Of a stretch of DNA of 64,000 nt, positions 41,224-49,727 are shown piece after piece. The position numbers and the translations under genes are program-made. The notes under the pieces were generated by a model that did no database searches, had not been told where the DNA came from, and worked only from the letters and a program-made list of their open reading frames with translations. Source of the stretch: an uncultured Dehalococcoidia bacterium (GTDB lineage: Bacteria; Chloroflexota; Dehalococcoidia; Lucifugimonadales; UBA3495); NCBI GenBank assembly GCA_951813535.1, contig OX638345.1, forward strand, positions 323,029-387,028, given 5' to 3'. The stretch's first letter is position 1. Each line of letters starts with the position of its first letter.

Positions 41224-42633
41224 TTACCGGGCGTACCGGTAGCCGCCGGCCGGCGTGCGGGCGCAGTTCAGCCGCCGGTTCAGGTGCAGCCCTTCCAGCA
41301 CGAATTCCACCGCCGATGCCACCACCTCCGGCCGCTTGTCGTCTCCGACCAGCGCGGTGACGGCGGCGCTCAGCCCGTCCACGTTGTCCAGGGCTGAGGC
41401 GTAGGCGGCGGCCGGCACGTCGTTCCCAGTTTCCACGGCGTTGCCGAGGTCGAAGGACGTGACGATGTCGTCCAGGTTGTCCACGGTGCAGTAGCGGCCG
41501 AAGATGCCCAGCGTCGCCCGCTTGGTGAGGTCCTCGACCAGCCGGTCCTCCCGGCCCTCGCCGAAGGTCTCCAGCTCGATCTTTCCCCCCAGGGAGGCGA
41601 CGAGAAAGGGCAGGTCGCTGATGCGAGGGCAGGCGATATCCTCCCCCAGCCGGATGCTGCGCCGCAGCGCGTTGCTGATGAGCGTTTCGTAGTTGGCGAT
41701 GGAGACGCGCACGCTCACGCCGGAACGCTGGTTGATCTCGTTGCTGGAACGTGCCCGCGCCGTCACCTCGGCGATGATGTCCGTCATGAACTGGGGGACC
41801 ACCACCCGATCCTCGTCGGGGAAGCGGTTGCGTTCCTGGTCCATGATGGCGATTTCTTCGTCGAGCGTCTGAGGATAGTGGGTGTGAATCTGCGCGCCGT
41901 AGCGGTCCTTGAGCGGGGTGACGATGCGACCGCGGTTGGTGTAGTCCTCGGGGTTGGCCGTGGCCACCACGAACACGTCCAGCGGCATCCGGATGCGGTA
42001 GCCCTTGATCTGCACGTCCCGCTCTTCCATCAAGTTGAACAGGCCCACCTGGATCCGTTCGGCCAGGTCGGGCAGTTCGTTGATGCAGAAGATGCCCCGG
42101 TTGGTTCGCGGCACCAGGCCGTAGTGGATGGCCGTCTCGTCCGACAGGTGCCGGCCCTCCGCCACCTTGATGGGGTCGATCTCGCCGATGAGGTCGGCGA
42201 TGGAGATGTCAGGGGTGGCCAGCTTTTCCGAGTAGCGCATGTCCCGCCCGATCCAAGCCACGGGCGTGTCGTCGCCCATATCGGCCACCATCTGCCTGGC
42301 GTCCGGACTGAGCGGACTGTACGGGTCGTCGTTCAGCTCGCTGCCGGCGATGACCGGGAGCTGCTCGTCCAGCAGGTTCACCATCTCCCGTATCAGCCGG
42401 GTCTTGGCCTGCCCGCGCTCGCCCAGGAGGATGATGTCCTGTCCCGCCAGGATGGCGTTTTCCAGCTGCGGGATCACCGTCTGGTCAAAGCCGACGATGC
42501 CGGGGAACACCGGCTCTTCGGACCGGATCTTGGCGATCAGGTTGCGCCGGATCTCCTCGCGCACCGAAACCGATTGATAGCCGCTATCGCGGAGTTCGCC
42601 GATGGTGGCGGGCATGGCGTTATTCGTGGACAT
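41224..42633 (-). CDS. MoxR/ChlI-type AAA+ ATPase
   Basis: 469 aa. Walker A is LLGERGQAKTRLI and Walker B FCINELPDLAERIQVGLFNLMEERDVQIKGYRI, followed by FVVATANPEDYTNRGRIVTPLKDRYG, the typical sensor and arginine-finger stretch of magnesium chelatase subunit I/MoxR-like ATPases. No vWA partner is adjacent; the only vWA genes of the window are at 56-58 kb. ATG 42633 is the natural start, but the frame stays open upstream through the whole 18-bp repeat array, so longer products are formally possible. Confidence 0.85.
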   Translation of the reverse strand: MSTNNAMPATIGELRDSGYQSVSVREEIRRNLIAKIRSEEPVFPGIVGFDQTVIPQLENAILAGQDIILLGERGQAKTRLIREMVNLLDEQLPVIAGSELNDDPYSPLSPDARQMVADMGDDTPVAWIGRDMRYSEKLATPDISIADLIGEIDPIKVAEGRHLSDETAIHYGLVPRTNRGIFCINELPDLAERIQVGLFNLMEERDVQIKGYRIRMPLDVFVVATANPEDYTNRGRIVTPLKDRYGAQIHTHYPQTLDEEIAIMDQERNRFPDEDRVVVPQFMTDIIAEVTARARSSNEINQRSGVSVRVSIANYETLISNALRRSIRLGEDIACPRISDLPFLVASLGGKIELETFGEGREDRLVEDLTKRATLGIFGRYCTVDNLDDIVTSFDLGNAVETGNDVPAAAYASALDNVDGLSAAVTALVGDDKRPEVVASAVEFVLEGLHLNRRLNCARTPAGGYRYAR

Positions 42634-42692
42634 GGAAGCGGTCCATCCTTTGATCAGAGTAGGGGTTTGGCGGCAGTATAGCAAAACGCCTG

Positions 42693-42951
42693 CTGCCATA
42701 CCGTCGCGGCCTGCCATACCGTCGCGGCCTGCCATACCGTCGCGGCCTGCCATACCGTCGCGGCCTGCCATACCGTCGCGGCCTGCCATACCGTCGCGGC
42801 CTGCCATACCGTCGCGGCCTGCCATACCGTCGCGGCCTGCCATACCGTCGCGGCCTGCCATACCGTCGCGGCCTGCCATACCGTCGCGGCCTGCCATACC
42901 GTCGCGGCCTGCCATACCGTCGCGGCCTGCCATACCGTCGCGGCCTGCCAT
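42693..42951. repeat. 18-bp minisatellite, 14 perfect units
   Basis: CTGCCATACCGTCGCGGC repeated 14 times without visible mismatch (42693-42944), plus a partial unit. It occupies the 350-bp gap between the divergent MoxR-type and DUF1232 genes. The unit length is a multiple of three and every frame is open: on the minus strand it reads (MAGRDG)n in frame with the MoxR-type gene. Confidence 0.95.
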
Positions 42952-42983
42952 GTGCTAACATCGTAGAATACGGTGAACCGACT

Positions 42984-43370
42984 ATGCTTCGCTTCCTCTG
43001 GCCCATCCTTCTCATGTTCGGCCCCCAGCTGGGGCCGCGCATAGTCAAGTTCGTGCGTGCGCTGTGGCGTCTGCACCGGGATTCCCGCGTCAACCTGCTG
43101 ATCAAGCTGCTGATTCCGCTGGCGTTGGTCTACGCCGTTTTCCCCTTAGACCTGGTGCGCGACCGCATTCCCTACGGACTGGGCCGATACGACGACCTGA
43201 TCATCCTCGGACTGGCGGTCTGGCTGTTCTGGAACCTGTGCCCCCGGGCCGTCGTGCGCGAGCACATGGGCGAACCGCCGCCTCCCCGGCCGGAAGACGA
43301 GGACCCCGACAGCGTGGTGGATGGACAGGCCCGTCCCACCGACGACTCGGACGACCAGCGCGGTGGTTGA
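42984..43370 (+). CDS. DUF1232-like membrane protein
   Basis: 128 aa. LIPLALVYAVFPLDLVRDRIPYGLGRYDDLIILGLAVWLFW matches DUF1232 (the '..SPiDLiPdfiP.lG.lDDl..l' motif), with two membrane helices flanking. The C-terminal 40 residues are acidic, Pro-rich and cytosolic-looking. Divergent from the MoxR-type gene across the minisatellite. Function unknown. Confidence 0.8.
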   Translation: MLRFLWPILLMFGPQLGPRIVKFVRALWRLHRDSRVNLLIKLLIPLALVYAVFPLDLVRDRIPYGLGRYDDLIILGLAVWLFWNLCPRAVVREHMGEPPPPRPEDEDPDSVVDGQARPTDDSDDQRGG

Positions 43371-43403
43371 CCATGCCCAGGACCCAGCGATATTGACTCC
43401 GTG

Positions 43404-43438
43404 GTAGGGGCGAATGACCATTCGCCCCTACGTTTTAG
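43404..43438 (+). terminator. Terminator after the DUF1232 gene
   Basis: A long perfect palindrome GTAGGGGCGAATG / CATTCGCCCCTAC (43404-43416 with 43419-43431) followed by GTTTTAG. The word resembles a common dispersed hairpin of GC-rich bacteria. Confidence 0.65.
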
Positions 43439-43467
43439 TCATACCTCCCCAGCGTTCAGGATGCGTT

Positions 43468-44733
43468 ATGTTCCAATCCGCGCAATCCCTTGACCATACC
43501 GCTTTCACATTGGACGAGGGCATCTCGCTATACGTGCACGTGCCGTTCTGCCTGAGCAAGTGTCCTTACTGCGACTTCAACACCTACCAGGGCATCGAGT
43601 CCCAGTTCGACGACTTCCTCACCGCCGTCGTCCAGGAGATATCCGCTTGGTCCACGGTTCTCGGCCGGCCAACCGTCAACACCGTTTTCCTGGGCGGCGG
43701 CACCCCGTCCTACCTGCCCGACGGCGACGTGGCCCGTATCCTGGACGCCATCGCCCGCAACTACGTCGTCCGCGCCGACGCCGAGATCACAGCTGAGTGC
43801 AACCCCAACGACCTGTCTCTCGAGAAGTGCGCGGAGATCCGGGCCGCCGGCATCAACCGGGTTAGCATCGGCGTGCAGAGCATGGACAACGGCCTGCTGG
43901 CGATGCTGGGCCGCCGCCACGACGCCGACGAGGCCGCCCAAGCGCTGGAGCGTTGCCGCGGCGCCGGTTTCGACAACGTGAACCTGGACCTGATGTACGG
44001 CCTGCCGCAACAGTCGTTGGGCCAGTGGCGGGACACCGTGGCGCGGGTGGTCGCGCTGGCTCCGGAGCACCTGTCGTTATATTCACTGACGCTGGAGGAG
44101 GGCACTCCCCTGCGCCGCTGGGTGCAGCAGGGCCGCCTGCCCGAGCCCGACCCGGATCTGGCCGCCGATATGTACGACCACGCCCGCGCCGCCCTGGCCG
44201 CCGCCGGCTACCACCATTACGAGATCAGCAACTGGACGCTGCCCGGGCTGGAGTCGGAGCACAACCTGGCCTACTGGCGGAACCTGCAGTGGGTGGGCGT
44301 TGGTCCGGGAGCCCACTCGTCCCTGCGCGTCGGCGATGCCGGGTCCGCCTGCCGGTTCTGGACGGTGCGCTCGCCCCGGGAGTACGCACGGCTGGCCTGG
44401 GAGTGGGCTGAAGGCTTGGCTACGGACGACGCATGGCCGGCGGTAACAGAAGGCCGGATCGCGGAGGTCCCGACGGTAGACGGTTCGGAAGTATCCGACG
44501 AGGCGACCACAGCCGCTGAGACCATGTTCCTGGGCCTGCGCTTGCTGGACGGGATGGACATCGCCGCCGCGTCCGAGCGCATCGGCATCGACCTGTTGGC
44601 CCGCTACGAGCGGGAACTTGCCGAGCTCACGGAGGACGGGCTGCTGGTGTGGGAAGGGGATAGCCGGCTGCGGCTGACGGAGGAGGCGTACCTGGTAGCC
44701 AACCAGGTGTTCACGCGGTTCTTGGTAGAGTAG
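43468..44733 (+). CDS. hemW: Radical SAM heme chaperone HemW
   Basis: 421 aa. SLYVHVPFCLSKCPYCDFNTYQG contains the radical SAM C-x3-C-x2-C. VFLGGGTPSYLP, ECNPNDLSLEK and GVQSMDNGLLAMLGRRHD are the family's further motifs, and EHNLAYWRNLQWVGVGPGAHS marks HemW against HemN. The HNxxYW element binds heme; HemW delivers heme to membrane enzymes. The ATG at 43468 follows CAGGA. Confidence 0.9.
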   Translation: MFQSAQSLDHTAFTLDEGISLYVHVPFCLSKCPYCDFNTYQGIESQFDDFLTAVVQEISAWSTVLGRPTVNTVFLGGGTPSYLPDGDVARILDAIARNYVVRADAEITAECNPNDLSLEKCAEIRAAGINRVSIGVQSMDNGLLAMLGRRHDADEAAQALERCRGAGFDNVNLDLMYGLPQQSLGQWRDTVARVVALAPEHLSLYSLTLEEGTPLRRWVQQGRLPEPDPDLAADMYDHARAALAAAGYHHYEISNWTLPGLESEHNLAYWRNLQWVGVGPGAHSSLRVGDAGSACRFWTVRSPREYARLAWEWAEGLATDDAWPAVTEGRIAEVPTVDGSEVSDEATTAAETMFLGLRLLDGMDIAAASERIGIDLLARYERELAELTEDGLLVWEGDSRLRLTEEAYLVANQVFTRFLVE

Positions 44734-44744
44734 ACGGCGATGCT

Positions 44745-45032
44745 ATGCAGGAATCTATCGGAAATATCGTGAAGATACTGGCGGCACTCTGGCAGAGGCT
44801 GCCGCGGCAATGGACGGTTGCGTTTTCGATAAGTTTTTCCGTAGCAATCCTTTTCCGGGTAATAGCTCCAGTGGTGGAAAGGCGTCTAGCTAGCCCAGTT
44901 CCACCATCATCCTTCACACCGGTCGTTGTTCAGGTATTTGATGCTGTACTGATCTTCGTGATGCTGATACCGGTAGCGATCGCTCTCGCATATTTGGCCT
45001 GTCTCATTTATGAGCTACTGCGTCGGAATTAA
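44745..45032 (+). CDS. Small membrane protein, unknown
   Basis: 95 aa. Two membrane helices (about 25-42 and 65-88: VFDAVLIFVMLIPVAIALAYLACLIY), with a short amphipathic start. No family recognised. It begins 11 nt after hemW and its 3' end overlaps the convergent gene at 45004 by 29 bp, so one of the two may be spurious. The region is AT-richer than its flanks. Confidence 0.5.
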   Translation: MQESIGNIVKILAALWQRLPRQWTVAFSISFSVAILFRVIAPVVERRLASPVPPSSFTPVVVQVFDAVLIFVMLIPVAIALAYLACLIYELLRRN

Positions 45033-45354
45033 TTCTCTGCCTTACCAACTGGTAAATCAGGATCACGGCGGCTAATCCCCATGCCATTCCCCCGAGGCAG
45101 ATCACTGTAGTTCCGGCGAGAACGGTGATAGCGCTGGCAGCCAGGTACTCCCCGATCACGATTACGAGGAAACCAAGGGCAGTTATTCCGCCGAAAACGA
45201 AGCTGGCGGCAGCCACCCAATCCCTCGTTGTACCCGTGTTCCGACCGATGCCAACGCCATTGTCAACGGCACCGGTTGCGGCGAAATGGGCTCCGTCGGA
45301 ATGTGTTTGTTCATCGGTTTCAACGTATCCGGTTTCGGTGCCGGGAGTAACCAT
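45004..45354 (-). CDS. Small two-helix membrane protein, unknown
   Basis: 116 aa from ATG 45354, fixed by AGGAGG 7 nt upstream. A polar N-terminus of 40 residues precedes two membrane helices (AAASFVFGGITALGFLVIVIG and VICLGGMAWGLAAVILIYQL). No family recognised. Confidence 0.6.
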   Translation of the reverse strand: MVTPGTETGYVETDEQTHSDGAHFAATGAVDNGVGIGRNTGTTRDWVAAASFVFGGITALGFLVIVIGEYLAASAITVLAGTTVICLGGMAWGLAAVILIYQLVRQRINSDAVAHK

Positions 45355-45512
45355 TTTCGTGCCTCCTGTCACCATCTTACCACTTGGCAAGACCCGTCAA
45401 CCACGTTGCCGACTGGCGCGCGTCTGCGCCTATGCTAAACTGCCGGAGGCGCCCGCTTCGTGCGGATTGCTCCCACACACTTGACCACAAAACGCTCCTC
45501 GGAGGTTCAACC

Positions 45513-46739
45513 ATGGCGGTACAGCCCTACACCATCAACGTGCCCGACGACGTGCTGGAAGACCTCCGGCACCGGCTGAACCACGTGCGCTGGCCCGACG
45601 AGATTCCCGGCGCCGAGTGGGACTACGGCTCCAACCTCGACTACATCAAGGAACTGGTGGCCTACTGGCGCGACGGCTTCGACTGGCGCAAGGCCGAGGC
45701 CGGCCTCAATGCCTTCGCCAACTTCTACACCACCATCGAGGGCCAGGGCATTCACTTCATCCACGAGAGGGGCAAGGGTCCCAACCCCATGCCCATCATC
45801 GTCACCCACGGCTGGCCTGGCTCCATCTACGAGATGCACAAGATCATCCCGCTGCTCACCGACCCCGCCAGCCACGGCGGCGACCCGGCCGACTCCTTCG
45901 ACGTCGTCGTTCCCTCAATGCCCGGCTACGGGTTCAGTGCCCAGACCCGCGAGCGCGGGGTCAACACCCGCCGCATCGCCGAGCTGTGGGACAAGCTCAT
46001 GGCCGATGAACTGGGCTACCAGCGCTACGCCGCCCAGGGCGGCGACTGGGGCGCCGGCGTGACCGCCCGCCTGGGCTTCCACCATGCCAACCACGTCCTG
46101 GCCATCCATACCACCTCCGTGACCCAGGCCATACCCTACCAGGGCGCCAGTCTCGAGGGCCTGAGCATGCGGGAGCGCCTGGAGCAGGTCATCGGCACGC
46201 CCCAGGGCGGATACCGGCGCGACTTCGCCTCCTCCCTGTCCGACGACGAACTGGCCATGATCGACCAGCGCGTTTCCTGGCAGGCGGCCGAGGGCGGGTA
46301 CGCCCACATCCAGGGCACCAAGCCCCAGACCCTGGCCTATGGCCTCAACGATTCCCCCGTCGGCCTGTGCGCCTGGATCGTGGAGAAGTACCGGACCTGG
46401 AGCGACTGCAACGGCGACGTGGAAAGCGTCTACACCAAGGACGACCTGCTGACCACCGTGATGATCTACTGGGTCACCCAGACCATCAACTCCAGCACCC
46501 GCCTCTACTACGAGAACAGCCGCACGCCCTGGTATTTCGGACCCGACGACCAGATCGGCGTGCCGTGCGCCATAGCGGTGTTCCCCAAGGAACTGTCCAC
46601 GCCGCCGCGCTCCTGGGCGGAGCGCACCTACAACGTGCAGCGCTGGACCGAAATGGACAGCGGCGGCCACTTCGCCGCGCTGGAGAAGCCGGCCGAGCTG
46701 GTGAGCGACATGCGCGAGTTCTTCCGGGGGCTGCGCTGA
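45513..46739 (+). CDS. Epoxide hydrolase (alpha/beta hydrolase, EHN domain)
   Basis: 408 aa. The N-terminal epoxide hydrolase (EHN) region YTINVPDDVLEDLRHRLNHVRWPDE is followed by the alpha/beta core: oxyanion hole THGWPGSIYEM, nucleophile elbow AAQGGDWGAGVTARLG (Asp) and the C-terminal acid/His region ending in MDSGGHFAALEKP (His). It opens epoxides to diols through an Asp-ester intermediate. Strong ribosome site (GGAGG) before ATG 45513. Fits xenobiotic or terpenoid oxidation next to LLM oxidoreductases. Confidence 0.92.
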   Translation: MAVQPYTINVPDDVLEDLRHRLNHVRWPDEIPGAEWDYGSNLDYIKELVAYWRDGFDWRKAEAGLNAFANFYTTIEGQGIHFIHERGKGPNPMPIIVTHGWPGSIYEMHKIIPLLTDPASHGGDPADSFDVVVPSMPGYGFSAQTRERGVNTRRIAELWDKLMADELGYQRYAAQGGDWGAGVTARLGFHHANHVLAIHTTSVTQAIPYQGASLEGLSMRERLEQVIGTPQGGYRRDFASSLSDDELAMIDQRVSWQAAEGGYAHIQGTKPQTLAYGLNDSPVGLCAWIVEKYRTWSDCNGDVESVYTKDDLLTTVMIYWVTQTINSSTRLYYENSRTPWYFGPDDQIGVPCAIAVFPKELSTPPRSWAERTYNVQRWTEMDSGGHFAALEKPAELVSDMREFFRGLR

Positions 46740-46789
46740 CGGAGTCGGCGCGGTGATGCAAACGTTTCCCCGTCGAACGGAGTTTGGCT

Positions 46790-47290
46790 ATGGGCCCCAC
46801 AGAATGGACGATCATCGGCGTCGGCATCGCCCTACTTTTGGCGCTGGTTTCTATGGCGAGGGTGGGCAATTCATCCCTCCAAAACGCTCTAAAGGCAAGC
46901 AGCGCCGAAATCAGAACGGAGATATATGGAGTCAAGACGGAGATCGCCGAAGTCAGAACGGAAATTGCCGATCTACGCACGGAACTGAAGGGCGATCTAG
47001 CCGGCCTGCGCACGGAACTGAAGGGCGATATAGCCGGCCTGCGCGCGGAGTTGAAGGGCGACATGGCCGGCCTGCGCGCGGAGCTGAAAAGCGACATGGC
47101 TGAACTGCGCACCGAGTTGAAGCTGGACTTTCAGGCCAACCGGGCCGAGATCATCACCAACCGGCGGATGCTGGGGCGGTTCGCGCTGCATCGTCACGGC
47201 GACGACGGCCTGCCCCTGGCCCCGCTGACCGACGCTCTGGAGCCCCTCGACGGCAACGACCCATCGGACAACGAAAACGGAAGCGATTAG
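46790..47290 (+). CDS. Membrane-anchored coiled-coil protein with hendecad repeats
   Basis: 166 aa. One membrane helix (about 6-24), then a coiled coil (35-120) built from about five 11-residue units such as GDMAGLRAELK. The DNA repeats with a 33-nt period (about 46970-47110), so the coil grew by in-frame duplication. The C-terminal 45 residues are acidic and loose. Resembles DUF1640-like helpers; function unknown. ATG 46790 has GGAG 7 nt upstream; a TTG at 46784 is an alternative. Confidence 0.72.
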   Translation: MGPTEWTIIGVGIALLLALVSMARVGNSSLQNALKASSAEIRTEIYGVKTEIAEVRTEIADLRTELKGDLAGLRTELKGDIAGLRAELKGDMAGLRAELKSDMAELRTELKLDFQANRAEIITNRRMLGRFALHRHGDDGLPLAPLTDALEPLDGNDPSDNENGSD

Positions 47291-47403
47291 CCGACCCGGC
47301 AGACCCCCGGCTGACAGCATTCCCAAAACCCGCTACCATATTCGCCAACAAAGTTTGAACCCAGGCCGGCTCACCGGTCCGTCACCAAGGAGGAACCCTC
47401 TAC

Positions 47404-48591
47404 ATGATTACCAAATTTGGCAGCCTTTGGGCCGGCAACGTCGACATGGACAACCCCGGCTACCAGGGCACCCCCGCCAATGACCGCTGGCTCCCCGACG
47501 AGGAACTGGCCGGCGGCGCCATCGAGAAGGCCGAACAGATCGCCATCGCCATGGACCGCCTCGGCTACGACACATTCTGGATCGCCGAACACCACTTCCA
47601 GCGCGAGGGTTACGAGTGCATCCCCAACCTGTTGATGCTGTACGTTCACCTTGCTCACCTCACCGAGAAGCTGCGCTTCGGTTGCGGTTTCAACATCAAC
47701 CCCATGTGGAACCCCCTGCGCCTGGCCGAAGACTACGCCACCTCCGACTGGCTCACCGATGGCCGCGTGCGGTTCGGCGTCGGCCGCGGCTACCACACCC
47801 GCGAGGTTGAGGTCTTCGGCTCGCCCATCATGGACCAGAACGCCAACCGCGAGCTCTTCGAGGAACAGGTGGAGGTGATGTGGAAGGCGTTCAACCAGCG
47901 CAGCTTCTCTCACCACGGCAAGCATTACGACATTCCGCCCAACGTGCCCTATCGCGGCTATGATCTCGAAGAGATCACGCTGGTTCCCCGGCCCAAGAAC
48001 GAGGTCGAGTGGTGGCAGCCGGTGGTGTCGGCCAGCGACCGGGCCATCAACTTCATGGCCCGCTGGGGCATCAAGGGGATCATCGGCGGCGGCGCGGCCA
48101 CCGGTGGCGCCAGCGACGAGGTGATCCACCGCTGGCAGGCCATCCACGCCGAGCACGGCAAGGAGTGGCAACTGGGCGAGGGTCTCGCCGTGGGTTATTC
48201 CGTGCAGATCGCCAACTCCGAGAAGGAAGCCATGGATCAGGCGCGTCTGTGGATGGAAGAGCGGGTCAAGATGTTCGGCCCGTTGGGCTTCATCGCCGGC
48301 CTGAGTGAGGAGCAGCTGGGCGCCCTCAACGCCTTCGGCCGCCCGGTGCCTCAGGGCTTGAAGATGCCGTCGATCGAGGAATCCGTTGCCGCCGGCCAGT
48401 ATCTCGTCGGCCCGCCCGACCGGATCACCGAGCAGTTGATGGAAATCCAGGACCGCTATCCCGGCCTGGAGGAGGTCAACATCGGCATCACCAACATGGG
48501 CATGCCGACCTCCGCATCGATGGAGCAGCTGGAATGGTTCGCCAGCGACGTGATGCCGCACTTCAACACCAAGCAGGGCGCGGACAACTGA
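47404..48591 (+). CDS. LLM class flavin-dependent oxidoreductase
   Basis: 395 aa. KAEQIAIAMDRLGYDTFWIAEHHFQREGYECIPN, FNINPMWNPLRLAEDYATSDWLTDGRVRFGVGRGYH and VGPPDRITEQLMEIQ are bacterial luciferase-like features. Not closely similar to the member at 12107. AAGGAGGAACCC precedes the ATG and a strong terminator follows, so it is monocistronic. Confidence 0.92.
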   Translation: MITKFGSLWAGNVDMDNPGYQGTPANDRWLPDEELAGGAIEKAEQIAIAMDRLGYDTFWIAEHHFQREGYECIPNLLMLYVHLAHLTEKLRFGCGFNINPMWNPLRLAEDYATSDWLTDGRVRFGVGRGYHTREVEVFGSPIMDQNANRELFEEQVEVMWKAFNQRSFSHHGKHYDIPPNVPYRGYDLEEITLVPRPKNEVEWWQPVVSASDRAINFMARWGIKGIIGGGAATGGASDEVIHRWQAIHAEHGKEWQLGEGLAVGYSVQIANSEKEAMDQARLWMEERVKMFGPLGFIAGLSEEQLGALNAFGRPVPQGLKMPSIEESVAAGQYLVGPPDRITEQLMEIQDRYPGLEEVNIGITNMGMPTSASMEQLEWFASDVMPHFNTKQGADN

Positions 48592-48618
48592 GCCCGCTGA
48601 CGTAGTCCACGTGATCTC

Positions 48619-48647
48619 AGCCGGCGGCTACATGCCGCCGGCTTTTA
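48619..48647 (+). terminator. Rho-independent terminator after the LLM gene
   Basis: A 10-bp perfect stem AGCCGGCGGC / GCCGCCGGCT (48619-48628 with 48634-48643), loop TACAT, then TTTT. Confidence 0.8.
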
Positions 48648-48658
48648 GGTAAAGGTGC

Positions 48659-49579
48659 ATGTATTTTTTCTACGTTGACGAATCAGGCTCGCGTGACCCA
48701 TCAGTGGGTACTGAACAAACCCCGAAGCCCCACATATACGTACTGCTTGCAGTGGGAATTTACGAACGGATGTGGTTGCCTCTTGAACAGGAGTTGTCCG
48801 GACTGAAAATTTCTCTGGTTGACCAATTGCGGCAAGCCGGTGCGGGAACTTTTGAACTTGCGGACTGCGAAGTGAAATCAAACTGGCTCCGTAACCCTCA
48901 AGGGCGCGTAAAACACAGCCCGTTTCTAAGTTCGTTATCTTCTAGTCAACTACGGACTATCGCGGAGACATATTTTGCACAGTTGCGGAAGCGTCGTGCT
49001 GTGGTGATCGCTTCTGTAATCGATAAGCGAAATTTGCCCAGTGGCACGACACTGCGCATACTGCACCAGCACGCATATGAACTGGTACTACAGCGAATAC
49101 AGAGTTACATGCGCACGTATCATCCGCGCCATCAAGCATTGATCGTAATGGATGATACTGATAAAAATCTAAACCAGATCGTTGCGATGCAACACGCGTC
49201 GTTTTTGCGTGAAGGTAAATGGCTGACTTCTGAGAAAAGCATCAACGAATTCCACCTTCCTTCTGCCAACGATCTCCCTGGCGGTGTCCAGCTTACAATG
49301 AACCCAACTTTCCCAAACATCGTTGAGTATCCATTTTTTACACGTAGTGAGTTGTCAAACGGGGTACAACTTGCTGATCAACTGGCGTACAACGTTTATC
49401 GCGCTTTTCGCCATCATGACGAAACGTATCCGCCATTTGAAAAGATGCTGCCCTACGTTTATCGAAGCAGGGACAGCGCTACATTGCACGGCCTCGTGGT
49501 TTGGCCAGATGCCTCTCCGCTAGTTGGAGTCGCGGAAGATTGGTGGAGCGAGCACAAGCAAAAAGCCCTCACGCCGTGA
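48659..49579 (+). CDS. DUF3800 domain protein
   Basis: 306 aa. MYFFYVDESGSRDPS is the DUF3800 start, with a D-E-S-G acidic motif shared with RNase H-like nucleases, and GVQLADQLAYNVYRAFRHH the typical C-terminal helix. Catalytic activity is not established. Markedly AT-richer than its neighbours and alone between two terminators, which suggests a recently acquired cargo or defence gene. Confidence 0.85.
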   Translation: MYFFYVDESGSRDPSVGTEQTPKPHIYVLLAVGIYERMWLPLEQELSGLKISLVDQLRQAGAGTFELADCEVKSNWLRNPQGRVKHSPFLSSLSSSQLRTIAETYFAQLRKRRAVVIASVIDKRNLPSGTTLRILHQHAYELVLQRIQSYMRTYHPRHQALIVMDDTDKNLNQIVAMQHASFLREGKWLTSEKSINEFHLPSANDLPGGVQLTMNPTFPNIVEYPFFTRSELSNGVQLADQLAYNVYRAFRHHDETYPPFEKMLPYVYRSRDSATLHGLVVWPDASPLVGVAEDWWSEHKQKALTP

Positions 49580-49590
49580 GGGCTCTAATT
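49564..49590. terminator. Hairpin at the DUF3800 stop codon
   Basis: A 9-bp stem AGCCCTCAC / GTGAGGGCT (49564-49572 with 49576-49584) overlapping the stop codon, flanked by AAAA and CTAATTT, so it may work in both directions. Confidence 0.6.
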
Positions 49591-49727
49591 TGCATTGATG
49601 TCAGGCTGGGCTAACCATTTCAAGCTCCTCTTGGGAGCACCCGACATGATTAATATTACACTACCATTAATTTCTATGTCAATCCTATTTTTGTGGCCCA
49701 CAGCCAATACTTGAAGAACTCCCCTTG

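Noticed and set aside
42693-42951. Possible CRISPR array
   Set aside because: Units are 18 bp, directly contiguous and have no spacers; no cas gene is nearby.
43385-43440. Small ncRNA or riboswitch in front of hemW
   Set aside because: A simple perfect hairpin with T run explains it as a terminator; there is no further conserved structure.
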